A stretch of DNA of 17,271 nt from Cerioporus squamosus (taxonomy: Eukaryota; Basidiomycota; Agaricomycetes; Polyporales; Polyporaceae), in assembly GCA_022592435.1 (NCBI GenBank), contig JABYQS010000604.1, positions 1 through 17,271 of the forward strand. Direction: 5' to 3'. A model generated the notes under the pieces. That model saw nothing but the letters and a program-made list of their open reading frames with translations. It made no database searches and was not told the origin of the DNA. Position numbers and translations under genes: made by a program. Shown here piece by piece: positions 15,604 to 17,271 of the stretch (positions within the stretch are counted from its first letter, which is position 1; each line of letters begins with the position of its first letter).

Positions 15604-17019
15604 GCCATTGTCCCAGTGAGCTTCTCTTGTTTTCTGCTTTGGGATGCCACGGGCGCTCCGTCAGAGCCTGCCCTGATCGAGGATCGGTCCAGGGACCCCG
15701 CCCGGCCAACTCCATGCCATGCACTTCCGGTCTCTCATCTAGACGACCGTCCACGTGGTCAGCCTTGCAGGATCTTATCACAGAGCTCGCTCCTATCTAA
15801 TCTCTCTTTCCTGCAGTCATCCCTCTTGCGTCATCACTCTGCCCTCGTCCAGGTCTCGCATTCCAGCCGTGGAGTCTCATCTTTCGCTCGCGTTCTCCGA
15901 GCTCGCCACCTACAACATGAGTTCTCACGTCCCCGGTCCTCGCTTCCCGTAGGCTCGTTCCTCTCTGTGTACTTCCATCCATTCTGCCCTCTCTCCTACT
16001 ATCTGCATCTCACTATTCCATCTCTCACTTGTCAGGTTCCACGCATCACGTAGCCCGCATCCGTTACGCCTCACTTTTCAGCGCGCGTCCTTTAGCTGTG
16101 TCTCTACACGCCACAGTGCAATCTGCGAGTACCACCATGCTCACACCTCATGCAGCCCCATGTCACATGCCTTCAGGTGTGGGACGCCACTTCATCGCCG
16201 TCCACGGCTTCCTCCTTGTCCCCGCTACAGATTCATGGTTGTTGGGCGCGTCGCACATCATTTTCAGATCAGTTTCCATTCTCAGCAGTAAGCCTGCTCT
16301 GCGTTCACTCCTGGCCAGGCTCCTCTAATCTACATTGTCCACCACCACAGCACCAGGGATCATGGGACGGCCACGGGCGGACACTCGCCATGAGTTCTAG
16401 CTCGTCGCCCTTTCGGTCCGAGCTCCGGCACCCTCCTTCTCCCCGCTTTCTCTTCCGTCCTCGCCGTTCCGGCTTATCCGGCTCTCCATCTCCCGGCGAC
16501 ATTTCTATGTCCGCTCCAAGGACCATGTTTCCGCGACAATCGTTGTCGACTCTTATCACCACCACATCGCAGGATGGGCCCTCCTCCCCCCCGTCGCCTT
16601 CGAGTCACTCATCGCTATATCCACCACCATACCAACGATATGCGGATCATACGTATCATACTGCCTTGTTGGCACATGAGGTACGCCGTATGCGATGGGC
16701 GCCAGGGCAAGGATCTTGACTTTTCTACCCAGCCTCAGCCGTTCCGCCGGTCTTACAACCAGACGATACCGGTGCCATCCCCTCCGAGCGTTGTATGGGT
16801 CTGGAGGAGGGTCTCCGTAACCTGTCCATCTTGCCAGGAGGACGAGGGGCTCAGCGAGCTTGGGAGGGGGGATTGGGAGGGGCTTGAGGTTAACTAACCG
16901 CACAGATGTGTTTGCTGCGGCTGTGGGGTACGATGGATGACCTCTGCGTTCCACAGATGGCATCCTTGGTGTGGTGGGCGAGCGAAGGAGAGTTTTTGTA
17001 TAAGCGATAATCAGCCACG
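15604..17019. other. No recognisable gene; CT-rich sequence with small open frames
   Basis: The plus strand is strongly CT-rich. Short ATG-led frames such as MSSHVPGPRFP at 15917 (followed by a GTAGGC donor and a CACTTGTCAG acceptor near 16034) and MSSSSSPFRSEL at 16390 could be first exons, but none resembles a known protein. A 181-codon minus-strand frame (16556-17101) includes a hydrophobic stretch but overlaps the TATA box region and has no recognisable domain. I read the interval as intergenic or promoter DNA with possible unrecognised exons. Confidence 0.3.
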
Positions 17020-17027
17020 TATAAAAG
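17020..17027 (+). promoter_or_regulatory. TATA box
   Basis: TATAAAAG lies 158 bases before a candidate ATG at 17178. A second AT-rich element, TTTAAAAG, follows at about 17045. CT-rich sequence lies between them and the ATG, as in basidiomycete core promoters. Confidence 0.5.
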
Positions 17028-17177
17028 AGGGCGGTTAATGCGCGTTTAAAAGACCACTTCCCAACGTCCCAGCCCTTCACTAATCGGTTCCGCGCATTCA
17101 TTGAGCACTCTCCTTTGCCTGCACGTCCTTCTCATATCTTGCCCAGAGAGCCTGCGCACAAACGCACTGGAGGCGCG

Positions 17178-17271
17178 ATGTCCTCGGCCAGACTCGCTCG
17201 TCTCCTCACACGCGCTTTCGGGTCACGTGACTTCTTACGCGCTCATCACGTGGTTTACGCAGTGCTGTCAC
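17178..17271 (+). CDS. Possible start of an unknown gene, cut by the window edge
   Basis: The ATG at 17178 opens a frame that stays open for all 31 codons to the window end. It begins MSSARLARLLTRAFGSRDF: Arg, Ser, Leu and Ala rich with no acidic residue in the first 17, which resembles a mitochondrial targeting peptide. TATA and CT-rich sequence stand upstream. Against this, two CACGTG boxes (17224-17229, 17247-17252) fall inside the frame, which would be unusual if it is coding. The region may instead be promoter of a gene further right. Confidence 0.3.
   Translation, partial: MSSARLARLLTRAFGSRDFLRAHHVVYAVLS
17223..17252. promoter_or_regulatory. Pair of CACGTG (E-box) sites
   Basis: CACGTG occurs at 17224-17229, within the 8-base palindrome TCACGTGA, and again at 17247-17252, so the two sites are spaced 23 bases start to start. 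In fungi this core is bound by basic helix-loop-helix factors such as the Cbf1 and Pho4 types. Any regulated gene would lie beyond the window. Confidence 0.45.

Noticed and set aside
16556..17101. 181-codon minus-strand frame with a hydrophobic segment
   Set aside because: It has no recognisable domain and its start lies over a plus-strand TATA box, so it could be a chance frame. It is noted under the unassigned interval instead.
1..17271. CRISPR arrays, bacterial operons or insertion sequences
   Set aside because: No spaced repeat array or bacterial-type gene is present; introns, the tRNA type and the elements are eukaryotic.

Overview
The window looks like nuclear DNA of an agaricomycete (mushroom-forming) basidiomycete. 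The reasons are short introns (57-65 bases) with GTATGT/GTGAGT donors, CT-rich stretches before start codons, a fungal cystathionine gamma-synthase N-terminus, a fungal Helitron protein, and a long LINE with the ORF1/ORF2 layout I know from agaricomycetes. Almost everything here is mobile-element DNA or gene debris. The one large intact gene is the LINE ORF2.

Layout. (1) 1-~3080, minus strand: the N-terminal half of a Helitron replicase/helicase gene, running off the left edge. It has two well-supported introns, one in-frame stop and three frameshifts, so this copy cannot encode a full protein. (2) ~3080-4075: an unrecognised minus-strand coding block, a three-copy 23-base repeat, and the promoter of the next gene. 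(3) 4076-5642, plus strand: a broken N-terminal fragment of cystathionine gamma-synthase lacking the catalytic PLP domain. (4) 5787-5858, minus strand: a tRNA-Glu(CTC) with an oligo-T terminator. (5) ~6180-15263, minus strand: a LINE. Its 3' flank has stem-loops. ORF2 (6272-11311, 1,679 aa, endonuclease-RT-RNase H) is uninterrupted. ORF1 (11953-15263, Gag-like with a CCHC knuckle) is scattered over several frames. (6) 15604-17271: no recognisable gene until a TATA box at 17020 and a possible plus-strand gene start at 17178 that runs off the right edge.

How the parts relate. The LINE ORF1 product would bind the element's RNA, and ORF2 would nick the target, copy the RNA and degrade the RNA strand. 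In this copy only ORF2 is intact, so movement would need ORF1 supplied from elsewhere. The Helitron is dead as read. The cystathionine gamma-synthase fragment keeps a promoter-like region but not the enzyme active site.

The most notable patterns are the clean ORF2 beside a shattered ORF1 of higher GC, and the one-sided direction of the frameshifts across three unrelated genes. I found no clear case for a wholly new system.
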